From contig NZ_AZAC01000014.1 of NCBI RefSeq assembly GCF_000931935.2, positions 1 through 64,000 of the forward strand: a stretch of DNA of 64,000 bases, in the 5' to 3' direction. Position 1 is the first letter of the stretch, and each line of letters starts with the position of its first letter. A program made the translations under genes and the position numbers. Shown here one piece after another: positions 19,794 through 28,569 of the stretch. The DNA is from Dethiosulfatarculus sandiegensis (GTDB lineage: Bacteria; Desulfobacterota; Desulfarculia; Desulfarculales; Desulfarculaceae). The notes below the pieces were generated by a model. The model made no database searches, had not been told where the DNA came from, and was given only the letters and a program-made list of their open reading frames with translations.

Positions 19794-21669
19794 TAGGGTT
19801 AGTCTCCGAGAGCGGAAGAGGGGATGACTCCCTTTTTCCGGTGGAAAACCACAACCAACCTCCGATAACGGCGCCTAAAAGGTTTACCCACCAGAAGGCG
19901 GGGATGAACAGGCAGCCTGCGGTGATGATCAGGATTCTTTCCAAGATCTTCAGCTCTCCCCGGAAATAGCCCATGAAACCCGCTGAGAGCAGGGTCAGGC
20001 AAAGGAGGCTTTTAAGCCCGGAAAAGAGAATCTCAACCGGGGTTCCGACAAGAACCAGGCTGGGGTTGTAGGCAAAAAGAAAGGGTAGCAGAAATGCCGC
20101 ATAGGCCAGTTTCAGGCCCAGTTTGGCGGTTTCTGTCCAATTGGCGTCGGCCATGCCGGCGGCAATGAATATGGCACCGCAGATGGGCGGGGTGATTGCC
20201 GACAAAATGGCCAGATAAAAAACAAACAAATGAGCGGCCACCAGGGGAACCCCCAGATCGGCCAAAACCGGACCGCCGACCACCACAGCTACGATATAGG
20301 CGGCAGTGGTGGGAACCTCCATGCCCAGAATAATACTGGTAAGTCCAACCAGTAAAAGGGCCAGGAAGAGGCTGTCCCCTGTTACTGAGAGTATGGAGGT
20401 GGTGAACTTGACGCCTACGCCGGTCATGGCGATGACCGAGACAATGATCTGGGCACAGGCGCAGATGGCTGCGATCACCGAGGCCTGGCGGGCGCCGGTA
20501 AGAATGGCCTGATGATATTTTTCCCAGAGGTGGGACAGGTCCAGATGCCAGTCCGTATCAAAAAAGGCCAGGAAAAAGGTGGTGAGAACCGCCCAAAACG
20601 CAGCGTACTGGGGGGTGTAGCGTTGAAGCAGCCAGTAGGCCAGCATGCCAAAGGGGATAAGGAAAAAGGTGCTGGCCTTTAATGTCTCGCCCCACCCCGG
20701 AATGCTGTCGTCACCCATTCCCAAGTATCCGGACTTGCCCGCGTAAAAGTGTATGCCCAAGGTAACGGCCACAAAGTATAAAATGGCCGGCAAGGAGGCT
20801 GCGGCGGCGATCTCCAGATAAGGGGTCTGCACCAGCTCGGCCATGACAAAGGCGCCCGCACCCATAATGGGGGGCATGATTTGACCGCCGGTCGACGCCA
20901 CCGCTTCCACTGCTCCGGCCAGGGCCGGATTGTATCCCAGGCGCTTCATCATGGGGATGGTGAAGGAGCCGGTGGAAGCCACATTGGCACTGGCGGAACC
21001 CGAGATGGAGCCAAACAGGGCCGACGACACGGTGGCGACCTTGGCCGGGCCTCCCTTAAATTTTCCGGCCAGGCGAATGGCTATCTTCATAAAGCCGGTG
21101 CCGCCGCCGGAATGGACAATAAAGGCGCCTAGAAATACAAAGATGGCTATGATATTGGCGCTTACTCCCAAAAGTTGGCCCCAAAGCCCGCCGGTGGTCA
21201 GGAAAAGTGAGGAGCTTAAGGTTTCCAGACTGTATTCCGGATGGCCAAAGGTGCCGGGAATATGGTGCCCGAAAATTGCGTATAAAAGAAATAAAGAGGC
21301 GATTATGGGAAGGGCCGGGCGTACTGCGCGGCGGGCCATTTCCAGGATAACCACCACCAGGGTGAGTCCCATCACCACTTGCATCTGGTTCTCGGCAATG
21401 CCGTACTGGTCCATGATCTGGTAGTAGTTGGACACCATATAGACGCAGATGCCCACGCCTGTGAGGGCAAAAGCCGAGTCAATCACCCAGTCAAGAGCGG
21501 TTCGATCTTTCTTTTTGAGTCCCCAAAACACCAGGATAACGGCCAGGGCAAGGTGAATCGCCCTTTCCTGGATGTTCGGTAAAAAGGCGTACACCGGTAA
21601 CATTAAGTGAAAGAAAACGAAAATTATCGATACGGCCAGGAGAAAAAGGCCGTGCATTCCAGCTCGCAT
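19786..21669 (-). CDS. TRAP transporter, fused 4TM/12TM permease (TAXI type)
   Basis: The 627-residue inner membrane protein fuses the small (DctQ-like, first about 110 residues) and large (DctM-like) TRAP subunits, as usual with TAXI-type binding proteins. Typical segments are SGSASANVASTGSFTIP and EAVASTGGQIMPPIMGAGAF (about 230-275) and GMEVPTTAAYIV near residue 450. It should use an ion gradient to import an organic acid or amino-acid-like compound delivered by the TAXI protein encoded upstream. GGAGG precedes the ATG. Substrate cannot be predicted. Confidence 0.92.
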   Translation of the reverse strand: MRAGMHGLFLLAVSIIFVFFHLMLPVYAFLPNIQERAIHLALAVILVFWGLKKKDRTALDWVIDSAFALTGVGICVYMVSNYYQIMDQYGIAENQMQVVMGLTLVVVILEMARRAVRPALPIIASLFLLYAIFGHHIPGTFGHPEYSLETLSSSLFLTTGGLWGQLLGVSANIIAIFVFLGAFIVHSGGGTGFMKIAIRLAGKFKGGPAKVATVSSALFGSISGSASANVASTGSFTIPMMKRLGYNPALAGAVEAVASTGGQIMPPIMGAGAFVMAELVQTPYLEIAAAASLPAILYFVAVTLGIHFYAGKSGYLGMGDDSIPGWGETLKASTFFLIPFGMLAYWLLQRYTPQYAAFWAVLTTFFLAFFDTDWHLDLSHLWEKYHQAILTGARQASVIAAICACAQIIVSVIAMTGVGVKFTTSILSVTGDSLFLALLLVGLTSIILGMEVPTTAAYIVAVVVGGPVLADLGVPLVAAHLFVFYLAILSAITPPICGAIFIAAGMADANWTETAKLGLKLAYAAFLLPFLFAYNPSLVLVGTPVEILFSGLKSLLCLTLLSAGFMGYFRGELKILERILIITAGCLFIPAFWWVNLLGAVIGGWLWFSTGKRESSPLPLSETNPNA

Positions 21670-21797
21670 GTAAGTATCCTCCGGGCCTGGAACTGCCTGT
21701 CCCGGGCGGATTAAAGATAGGGAAATGAGGGCCTTGGATTACTACCCGCTTTATTAGTATGGAATTAAGCAAGGCCGCTTCGGCCTTTTGATTTCAG

Positions 21798-21839
21798 GTT
21801 TGCCCGGCAGGCTGTTTACGATCGGCCTGCCGGGCAAAC
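21798..21839 (-). other. Intercistronic hairpin between TAXI and permease genes
   Basis: A 15-bp perfect stem GTTTGCCCGGCAGGC / GCCTGCCGGGCAAAC with a 12-base loop, 17 bases past the TAXI stop and without a T-run. Probably protects the binding-protein message and raises its level over the permease, as seen in other binding-protein operons. Confidence 0.65.
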
Positions 21840-21856
21840 AACGGGCAGCTTTTGTC

Positions 21857-22807
21857 TTACTTCACTGCGTCATCCAGCTTAAAACCGATCTCCTTATAAT
21901 ATTTCAAAGCACCGGGATGCAGTTTGGCTCCCAGGGAATTAACCCCCTCCATCTTCAGAAGGGCCATGGCGGGGTGAGCCTTTTCCCATACCGGTCGATT
22001 TTCCCAGAAGGACTTGGTGATGTTGTAGACTACGTCTTCGGGCATGTCGGCCTTGGTGTACACACCAACCAGAAGGCTGATGGTCTTGGTGTCTTTGTCC
22101 ACACCCTTGTAGGTGCCTGCCGGGATGACATAGCGGGCAAACTTTTTGGAGACCTTGGCATAGGTCTCATCAGAGAGTTCCAAAAGCCTGATCGGCAAGG
22201 TGGCGCTGATCTCGGTCACCAGGGCGGCCGGAGGCGAGCTGGAGGTGGAGAAGCCCACGGCCCTTCTGTTTTTCACAGCCTGTACGCCTTCGCCCAGGTC
22301 CACGGTGATAAGGTCAACCTTATCCAAAATACCTTCGGCTTTTAAAATACCCTTGGTGAAACGGGCTCCGGCTGTTCCCGCGCCACCGGGGATAAATTTT
22401 TTGCCGGCCAGATCTTGCAAGGTTTTCACGCCGCTTTGTTCTGTGACCACCCAATGCATGACCAGACCGGGCAGGGGCCACAGGGAGCGGATCTGATCGT
22501 AGCCGCCTTCTTTGAATTTACCTTTACCGGCGAGGGCTGACTTAATAAGAATAGGAGGGGAGGTGAAGATATAGTTGCTGCGCTTTCTGCTTTCCTTCAC
22601 ATTGACCATGGAGCCGGGGCTGCTTTCCACGGTCACCTTTACGTCCGGCGCACCCTTCATGATGCCGTTGGCCACGCCCACGGAAAAGGCGTAATAAGTA
22701 GATGCCTGACGCGCACTCTTTAAGGCGATCCTGGTCTCGGCCAGGCCCTGGGTCGCCATGGCGGCGACTATCAGAGCCGCTGCTGTCAAGACAATTAGCT
22801 TTTTCAT
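21857..22807 (-). CDS. TAXI-family TRAP transporter binding protein
   Basis: A 316-residue periplasmic protein: signal peptide (about 1-23, ending LAE), then a TAXI-type two-lobed fold with SARQASTYYAFSVGVANG near the N-terminus, ESSPGSMVNV, and the central LQDLAGKKFIPGGAGTAGAR (about 130-150). It captures the solute and hands it to the fused permease encoded downstream. The ATG follows GGGAGA. First gene of the TAXI-permease-DUF362 unit; the PAS-LuxR gene upstream in the same direction is a likely regulator. Confidence 0.92.
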   Translation of the reverse strand: MKKLIVLTAAALIVAAMATQGLAETRIALKSARQASTYYAFSVGVANGIMKGAPDVKVTVESSPGSMVNVKESRKRSNYIFTSPPILIKSALAGKGKFKEGGYDQIRSLWPLPGLVMHWVVTEQSGVKTLQDLAGKKFIPGGAGTAGARFTKGILKAEGILDKVDLITVDLGEGVQAVKNRRAVGFSTSSSPPAALVTEISATLPIRLLELSDETYAKVSKKFARYVIPAGTYKGVDKDTKTISLLVGVYTKADMPEDVVYNITKSFWENRPVWEKAHPAMALLKMEGVNSLGAKLHPGALKYYKEIGFKLDDAVK

Positions 22808-23261
22808 GATATCTCCCTGCTCTGTTGAAGTGGTGTCTGCGGTAACGCTTGCCTGCGCCCCGTATTTTGCAAAAGGCGCCTGGCTGAAAAGGGCCTCTCA
22901 AATCAGCCGGGAGCCTCTCTATCTTATTTGTTTTCAGAAACTGTTTTCACCTGGCCGCCCATGCACCGGCTGCGATTTTGCGGTGATTGCCTTCCCAAGG
23001 CAAATAGAATCTACTATTTAATGACACATAATTTAAAAACTCTTTTGACATAAACAGCTTTTGACCAATTGGTAGTTGTGAACACTCTCCCGCGAATTCG
23101 TGTGTCGGGAGCCTCTGTGCGCAACAGGCACAAGCAACGGTCCTTTTTGCTGATAATTAAACCGTTTGAAACGATTTTTCAAACCGCCAAAGACTTTACA
23201 ACAAAAAGGCTTTACGATGTTGGGGTTTTATTGGGTAAATAATGCGTAGTAAATCTACGCA
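22808..23261. other. 454-base region upstream of the TAXI gene
   Basis: Promoter region of the TRAP unit. Visible candidate operators: palindrome ACCAATTGGT at 23064-23073 and the inverted repeat AAATAG-N6-CTATTT near 23001-23018. No gene seen. Confidence 0.45.
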
Positions 23262-23267
23262 TTATTT
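23237..23267 (-). terminator. Hairpin overlapping the PAS-LuxR stop codon
   Basis: A 13-bp perfect stem AAATAATGCGTAG / CTACGCATTATTT with loop TAAAT. The TAA of the minus-strand PAS-LuxR gene lies inside one arm. The trailing sequence TACCCAATAAAA is a poor T-run, so termination is uncertain. Confidence 0.5.
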
Positions 23268-24137
23268 TAAGGAGGATAAGTATGACCGCAGATTCTGGTT
23301 TTTACCAGTCAGCCCCAGTTTTTTTCGTATGGCCCGGCGATGAGTCTCCACACTGCGCACACTCAGCCTGAGCAATTCCGCTATGCCCTTGTTGGTTTTT
23401 CCCTGACGGACCAGTGAGGCAACCTGGATTTCACGGGGAGTGAAGTTATAGGTCTTGGCTGCCATGGTGCTGCTGAAGCTGCTGAATATGTCGGTTAAGT
23501 TGGCCAGGGCCACCTTGAGGAACATTCTTTGCTCTCCAACCATGGGACTGTCGCTGAGTTTGGCAAGATACGGCAACACCAAACTGTGTAGATTGGAGAT
23601 GATTTTGGCTTCAAATTCTTCTTTGTCCTGCTCCCTTTGTGCTAAAAGAACCCTGAGCGCACTGTTCAGTTCTTCCATTTGCCGGGACTGTTCGGTGCGT
23701 TCTTTAACCATTTGTTCCCGGTCTTCATCTGCAAATTTACGCTCGGTAATGTCTTCCAAAGTAGCGGTCATGGCCCAAGGGTTTTGACCGTTTTCGAGTA
23801 TCGGGCTTGCGTTTATGGAGAGAATAAGGCGGCGGCCATCCTGTCCTTCCAGGTGTTTTTCAACTCCAAAAACAGGTTGACCCGTCTTTTTCACCACCCT
23901 TACCGGGAGTTGAAAGGGATCGAAAACCTGCTTTAAAAGATGTGACTGATCCTGGTGAGGAGCGTGTTCCGGTGCGAAAAGCATCCTGGCATGGGTATTG
24001 GCAAAAAGGATCTCTCCCTGGAAAGAGACAACCACGATGCCCATGGGACAGTGTTCCATGGCCAGTTCGTTAAGATTGTACATCTCTTGGTCGCCGATAA
24101 AAAAACGATTATTTGCGGGCTTTAGCATGGTTCCCAT
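23262..24137 (-). CDS. PAS-LuxR transcriptional regulator
   Basis: A 291-residue cytoplasmic regulator. A PAS domain (about 20-135; MGIVVVSFQGEILFAN) ends in TATLEDITERK, a coiled coil follows (about 135-190), and a LuxR-type helix-turn-helix fills the C-terminus (FTPREIQVASLVRQGKTNK, then SVRSVETHRRAIRKKLG). The receiver domain of NarL-type proteins is absent, so the PAS domain is the likely sensor. The start at 24137 has GGGAGA six bases upstream; the longer frame (27 residues) is less likely. Proteins of this layout are common in Desulfobacterota. It probably controls the TRAP operon downstream. Confidence 0.85.
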   Translation of the reverse strand: MGTMLKPANNRFFIGDQEMYNLNELAMEHCPMGIVVVSFQGEILFANTHARMLFAPEHAPHQDQSHLLKQVFDPFQLPVRVVKKTGQPVFGVEKHLEGQDGRRLILSINASPILENGQNPWAMTATLEDITERKFADEDREQMVKERTEQSRQMEELNSALRVLLAQREQDKEEFEAKIISNLHSLVLPYLAKLSDSPMVGEQRMFLKVALANLTDIFSSFSSTMAAKTYNFTPREIQVASLVRQGKTNKGIAELLRLSVRSVETHRRAIRKKLGLTGKNQNLRSYLSSLK

Positions 24138-24707
24138 GACCAGTCTCCCATGGGCATGAAAGGGGCAAGAACCAAAAAAGACGAGCTGAATTTTATCTCT
24201 GCTTGGGCCTGAATACAAGCTAAAGCAGGTGGCCTTAACCCGAATAGAGCAAAAAAAGAAACCCGGCGGTGACAGAAATTATTCTTTTGCCTTCGGAAAT
24301 GTTTCACTTGGTTGGGGGGTGACAGCTTTTTGCGGGAGGACTTTTTCCAAGTATTAGGTGGTTTTTTCATTTGCGCCGCTGTTTGGCCTTCTGTCAGCCG
24401 ATGATACTTAGGAACATTTCAAAAATATTTCAGGGTTCCGGGTGCGCGTCCTTTGTTAAATTGTTGTTTCATCTCAGAGGGAAATTGCTTAAAATCTCTA
24501 TTTTATTATTCATATCGGTTTTTGGGATATGTTTGTTCCCTTGCGCCCGGCAAATCATTGGGGGAGAATATGAGGTTAGAAGAAATTTTGAGCCAGGCCG
24601 TACGGTCAGGCAGGCCGCTTTTTTGATTGTTTACATCTGATTTTTGATCAAGGTTTAGAGCGATTTTTCGGGCCGTTTTTTGAGCTGATCAAAGGGGAGT
24701 TTTGATA
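24138..24707. other. 570-base divergent region
   Basis: Lies between the PAS-LuxR gene and the histidine kinase gene. A 89-codon plus-strand frame at 24371-24640 lacks a ribosome site and domain and is not called. No structured element recognised. Confidence 0.45.
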
Positions 24708-26561
24708 ATGAAAACAGCCATCATAGGCGGAGGTAACCTGTGCCGGATCATTCTGGAGCTTTGGGCGCATAAGCGCCTGCATTGCTTTACAGTGGATATT
24801 GTCTGTATCGCCGAATCCGCTCCAAACGCCTCTGGAGTGTTATTGGCGCGGGAATTGGGGGTGCCCACCTATACTGATATGGATGCGGCCCTGGATCAAC
24901 CTGATCTGGATATGGTTATTGTCCTGGACAAGACCCGCCTGCCTGAAGTCAAAGAACGCCTTTCTCCTGAAGTTCGCATAATGGATCGTAAAATGGCCCA
25001 GGTCTTCAGGGATATGAGTGATATCGCCTGTGAACTGCAGGAGGAGCTTGCCCTGAGGGATGAACTGGACGACCAGATGCAGGCCGAGCACGATAAGTTG
25101 CAGAAGTGTTTTGACTCCCTGCCCGATGCCATAATCGTCCTGGACCAGGATCTGCAGGTGCGCTGGGCAAATGCCAGGTTGCGGGAATACACGGGCCTCA
25201 CACCTGAGGATCTGGTTGGTGAGGGCGGGTACAGAGATCCGTTTTGCCGGAGGGATGCTGAAGGACGAAGGCTCGATATCAGGTGTTCCCTGGAAGAAGT
25301 CTGCGTTACTGCGAGCCCGGTGCAGCTTATTTTCATGGACTTGGACGGTAAGACCAATCACACCTATTATCGGGTTATCATCACGCCTATCTTTGATGAT
25401 GACGGCGAGATAGTACATATTGTGGAGACTGCCCGCCCCATTGACGAAATGGTGGTGCAGGCCAGAGAGGTTAAGGAAAGTGAGCAGCTTTTCCGTCACT
25501 TTGTGGAAAATGCCCACGACATGATCACCATGAAGGATAACGAAGGTCGTTATCTGGTGATCAATGATCAGGCTGCGGCCCTTTTCGGCATGAACCCCAT
25601 GGACCTGATCGGCCGCACGGACGAGGAAATTTTCGACCCCCACCTGGCAGGAGTGCTTACCAAGCAGGATCAGCAAGTCCTGACCAAAAACGAGTTCGTG
25701 CGGCGTCAGGAAGCGCTTAACATAGGCGGCAAGAGCAGGCACCTGGATACGGCCCGTTTCCCTCTTTTCAATTATCGGGGGGATGTTACAGGCATCTGTT
25801 CCATCAGCCGCGATATGTCTGAGGAAAAGTGGCTGCAAAAGGCGCTGATAAGGTCCGAGCGCATGGCGGCGATTGGCAAGCTGGCCGCCTCGGTGGCCCA
25901 TGAGATCAATAACCCCCTCACCGGGGTGTTGAGTTTCGCAGAGGAACTTAAGCAGGATGCCTTGGAGCAAGACCCCAATGACCCTGTTATTGCGGACTAT
26001 GATTTTTTGATTCACGAGGCTATGCGTTGTCGGGAGATTGTTTCTCATCTTTTGGATTTCGCCCGTTTGGGGGTGGGTAGGTATGTCACTTCCAGCCTGA
26101 ACACAGTAGTGAAAAGATGCCTTTCTCTTTTGCAAAAACAGGCCGCTTTTCAGGATATTGATTTTATTTTAGAGCTGAATGGGGATCATGCCCTGGGTAA
26201 TTTTGACCCCAATCAGATGGAACAGGTGCTCTTAAATCTTATAATAAATGCGGCCGAAGCCATGGAAAACCAGGGTGCCATTACACTCGGAACCGGTGTT
26301 TCAGAAGACGGCGTCCAGGTGGAAGTGTGGGTGCAAGACCAGGGTCCGGGCGTGGATCCCGCCTTGATAGATACGATTTTTGAGCCTTTTGTTACTTCCA
26401 AAGGTCACAAAGGGAATGGTTTCGGCTTGAGCGTGGTGCAGAATATTGTCTCTCAGCATGGCGGAACTGTGAGCCTGGAAAATGCTCCGGGGAGTGGCGC
26501 GCGTTTTATTGTCAGGCTTCCCCTGGAAAAACGCCGTGCTCGGGATGAGCAAAAATGTTAA
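24708..26561 (+). CDS. Rossmann-PAS-PAS sensor histidine kinase
   Basis: A soluble 617-residue kinase with an unusual front end: residues 1-100 look like a nucleotide-binding Rossmann half (KTAIIGGGNLCRII, then IVCIAES and DMDAALDQPDLDMVIVLD). Two PAS domains follow (about 130-245 and 260-375), then HisKA with VAHEINNPLTG (phospho-acceptor His398) and HATPase_c with NLIINAAEA, DQGPGVD and GNGFGLSVVQ. No membrane segment is seen, so it senses a cytoplasmic signal, possibly NAD(P)-type redox state (inference). ATG at 24708 follows GGGGAG. The response regulator gene overlaps its end by seven bases. Confidence 0.9.
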   Translation: MKTAIIGGGNLCRIILELWAHKRLHCFTVDIVCIAESAPNASGVLLARELGVPTYTDMDAALDQPDLDMVIVLDKTRLPEVKERLSPEVRIMDRKMAQVFRDMSDIACELQEELALRDELDDQMQAEHDKLQKCFDSLPDAIIVLDQDLQVRWANARLREYTGLTPEDLVGEGGYRDPFCRRDAEGRRLDIRCSLEEVCVTASPVQLIFMDLDGKTNHTYYRVIITPIFDDDGEIVHIVETARPIDEMVVQAREVKESEQLFRHFVENAHDMITMKDNEGRYLVINDQAAALFGMNPMDLIGRTDEEIFDPHLAGVLTKQDQQVLTKNEFVRRQEALNIGGKSRHLDTARFPLFNYRGDVTGICSISRDMSEEKWLQKALIRSERMAAIGKLAASVAHEINNPLTGVLSFAEELKQDALEQDPNDPVIADYDFLIHEAMRCREIVSHLLDFARLGVGRYVTSSLNTVVKRCLSLLQKQAAFQDIDFILELNGDHALGNFDPNQMEQVLLNLIINAAEAMENQGAITLGTGVSEDGVQVEVWVQDQGPGVDPALIDTIFEPFVTSKGHKGNGFGLSVVQNIVSQHGGTVSLENAPGSGARFIVRLPLEKRRARDEQKC

Positions 26562-27325
26562 GACCGGGCGGCACTATTCTTGTCTTGGATGACGAAAAGG
26601 TGGTTCATGTGGCCATACGTCGTATCTTGAGGCGTTATGGGCACGAAATTATTGATGTTTTTTATGGCGTAGATGCCCTCGGGATACTCGCCCAAAAGCA
26701 GATGGACCTGATTCTGAGCGATCTCATGATGCCTGAAATGGATGGGTTGTCGTTTTTAAGGGCCATGCATGAAAAGGGTCTTAAAATTCCGACGATCATG
26801 ATAACCGGATATCCCACCATCTCCTCGGCTTTACGGTCGCTGCATCAGGGCGCCTGGGATTATCTGCCCAAGCCCTTTACCCGAAATGAACTTCTGGATT
26901 CCGTTAACCGGGTCTTTAGGCGTAGTCAAAAGGGGCATGTGCCTGTTTTTCGAGAATTGGTTAATTCAAGCCCTAAAGGCCTTAAGACCGGCGAACGCCT
27001 GGTTTTACCCGGGCACTCCTGGAGTCGACTGAACCAGGACGGTCAGGTCGAAATTGGGGTGCGCAACAGTTTTCTGACCAGCATTTCCAAAGTGGGCGAG
27101 ATCAAGGCTCCTGGACCGGGTAATTCGATTGAACAGGGATTGCCCGGGTTTAAGCTGATATGCGCTGACGGTGAACACCGGGTTTTCATGCCTTTGGGGG
27201 GGCGGGTTCTGGAGCTCAATGAAGAGCTTGTTTCCCATCCGGAGGGGATAAGAGAAGAGGACTGGGTAGTCAGAATACTGCCCTATCGTCCGGAGGAAGA
27301 GGCAAAAAACCTGATCCAAAGGTAA
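26555..27325 (+). CDS. Response regulator with a GcvH-like output domain
   Basis: A 256-residue partner of the preceding kinase. The receiver (about 5-125) has the acidic pair in LVLDDE, phospho-acceptor Asp56 in LSDLMMPEMDG, Thr in MITGY and Lys in LPKPF. The C-terminal part (about 150-245) is not a DNA-binding domain; it resembles the glycine cleavage H protein: HSWSRLNQDGQVEIGV, IKAPGPGNSIEQG, then PLGGRVLELNEEL and a GIREEDWVVRILP end. The usual lipoyl-Lys hairpin reads ADGEHRVF and lacks that Lys, so it should not carry lipoate. It may bind a protein or ligand as output. A hairpin follows. Confidence 0.85.
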   Translation: MLRPGGTILVLDDEKVVHVAIRRILRRYGHEIIDVFYGVDALGILAQKQMDLILSDLMMPEMDGLSFLRAMHEKGLKIPTIMITGYPTISSALRSLHQGAWDYLPKPFTRNELLDSVNRVFRRSQKGHVPVFRELVNSSPKGLKTGERLVLPGHSWSRLNQDGQVEIGVRNSFLTSISKVGEIKAPGPGNSIEQGLPGFKLICADGEHRVFMPLGGRVLELNEELVSHPEGIREEDWVVRILPYRPEEEAKNLIQR

Positions 27326-27329
27326 TAAA

Positions 27330-27365
27330 CCCGGTTCGTGACGGCATCGCCTGTCCCGAACCGGG
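27330..27365. terminator. Hairpin between convergent units
   Basis: CCCGGTTCG / CGAACCGGG, a 9-bp stem with an 18-base loop, five bases after the response regulator stop and before the broken PLP-enzyme gene. No clear T-run. Confidence 0.5.
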
Positions 27366-27390
27366 CATCTCAGGTGGTTTTCGCGCCTGA

Positions 27391-28569
27391 TCAGATCACA
27401 CCGGCTGCCTTGACCGCTTTTTCCAGAGAAATGATCTGGTCTTCCAATTTACCGGTGTGACCGACCGAGATGCGCACCAATCCTGGTTACAGACCCATAT
27501 CGGCCTGGTCCTCAGGCGGTATTTCAGACGAGGTTGAACTGCCCGAGCAGGATATAAGGGTGTCGCAATACCCCAGTGAAACCACGATCAAGCCGAATTT
27601 CTCCTGATTTTGTAAAATGGCCAAAAGTCTTTCGGCTCGTAAAGTGGTTCTGCAATCCAGGGCCAGTATACCGCCAAAGCCAAACTCAGGGTTGGCTATT
27701 TTTTTTAATAGGTCATGTTGAGGGTGGTCCGCCAGGCCGGGGTAGTACACCGGTGCGAAAAGGCTTTTCAAGTGCTTTGCCATTGCCAGGGCCCTTAGGC
27801 AGTGCTCCTTGATTCTGATCCCCAGAGGAGGCAGGCGCTGGATCACGTCAAAGGCCGCCCTGGGGTCCATGGTTGGCCCTAAAAGCATAGCCCCCCCCCG
27901 ATGCAGGTCCATTAGCTCGAGGATGAATTCTTTGCTGGCGCAGATTGCCCCTCCGATAATGTCGCTGGCTCCGTTGATGAATTTGGTCAGGGAATGGACC
28001 ACCACATCCGCGCGCTGATTTATGGGAGATATCATAAGTGGAGTAAAGGCGTTGTCCACCACCAGTTTGATTCCGTTTTTATGGGCCAGATCAGCCAGGG
28101 CTGGAAGGTCGGCAACCGTCAGGGTGGGGTTGGCCATGGCCTCAACGTAAAAAATTTTGGTCTTTTGCGTGATGGCCTTTTCAAATGCGCTTACATCTGT
28201 TGGATTTACAAAGGTGGTGGTGATGCCCAAGATGGTGTGGCTGGCAATGCTTTCATCTCCTTGATGGCATATCTGCAATAAAGCGCTTGAAATAGCCGAC
28301 ATGCCGCTGGCTGTGCATACCGCGGCCTCTGTACCTTCCATATGGCCGCAAGATAGCGTGAAGGCACATCAACTGTGGGGTTGAAGTGGCGGCTGTATAG
28401 GAAGCACCCTCCTTTGTCAGGTCCGCCAGGTCCTCAAATATTTCAGGCATAATACCCGGGTCAAGGACTGTGAAGGTGGAGGAACGGGCAATCGAGGGGT
28501 GACACCGCCGTGCTCGCCAAACTCCCGCCTTACCTCGTACATGGCCTTAATAGGATCATAGGCGGACAT
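27391..28569 (-). pseudogene. Broken PLP-dependent Cys/Met metabolism enzyme
   Basis: Reading across the damage gives about 392 residues of a methionine gamma-lyase/cystathionine synthase type enzyme: MSAYDPIKAMYEV at the start, TASGMSAISSA, VVHSLTKFINGASD with the PLP-binding Lys, and PGLVRISVGHTG near the end. Three frameshifts lie near 28495 (a base lost), 28405 (a base lost) and 28341 (two bases gained), and an in-frame TAA at 27487-27489 cuts off the last 31 residues. GGAG still precedes the ATG. One frame of 284 residues (27487-28341) survives. Four lesions, one of them a nonsense codon, argue for true decay rather than sequencing error. Confidence 0.85.

Noticed and set aside
22808..23261. 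Palindrome ACCAATTGGT as a LuxR operator
   Set aside because: Only ten bases and no second copy found; kept only as a remark in the spacer entry.
23271..23357. AAGGAGG with a well-spaced ATG on the plus strand
   Set aside because: Frame closes after a few dozen codons and is antisense to the LuxR domain; the G-rich run comes from Ser codons on the other strand.
24371..24640. 89-codon plus-strand frame
   Set aside because: No ribosome site or family; lies in the divergent control region before the histidine kinase.
24840..26135. 431-codon minus-strand frame
   Set aside because: Lies fully opposite the PAS-PAS histidine kinase, whose domains are clear in the plus frame.
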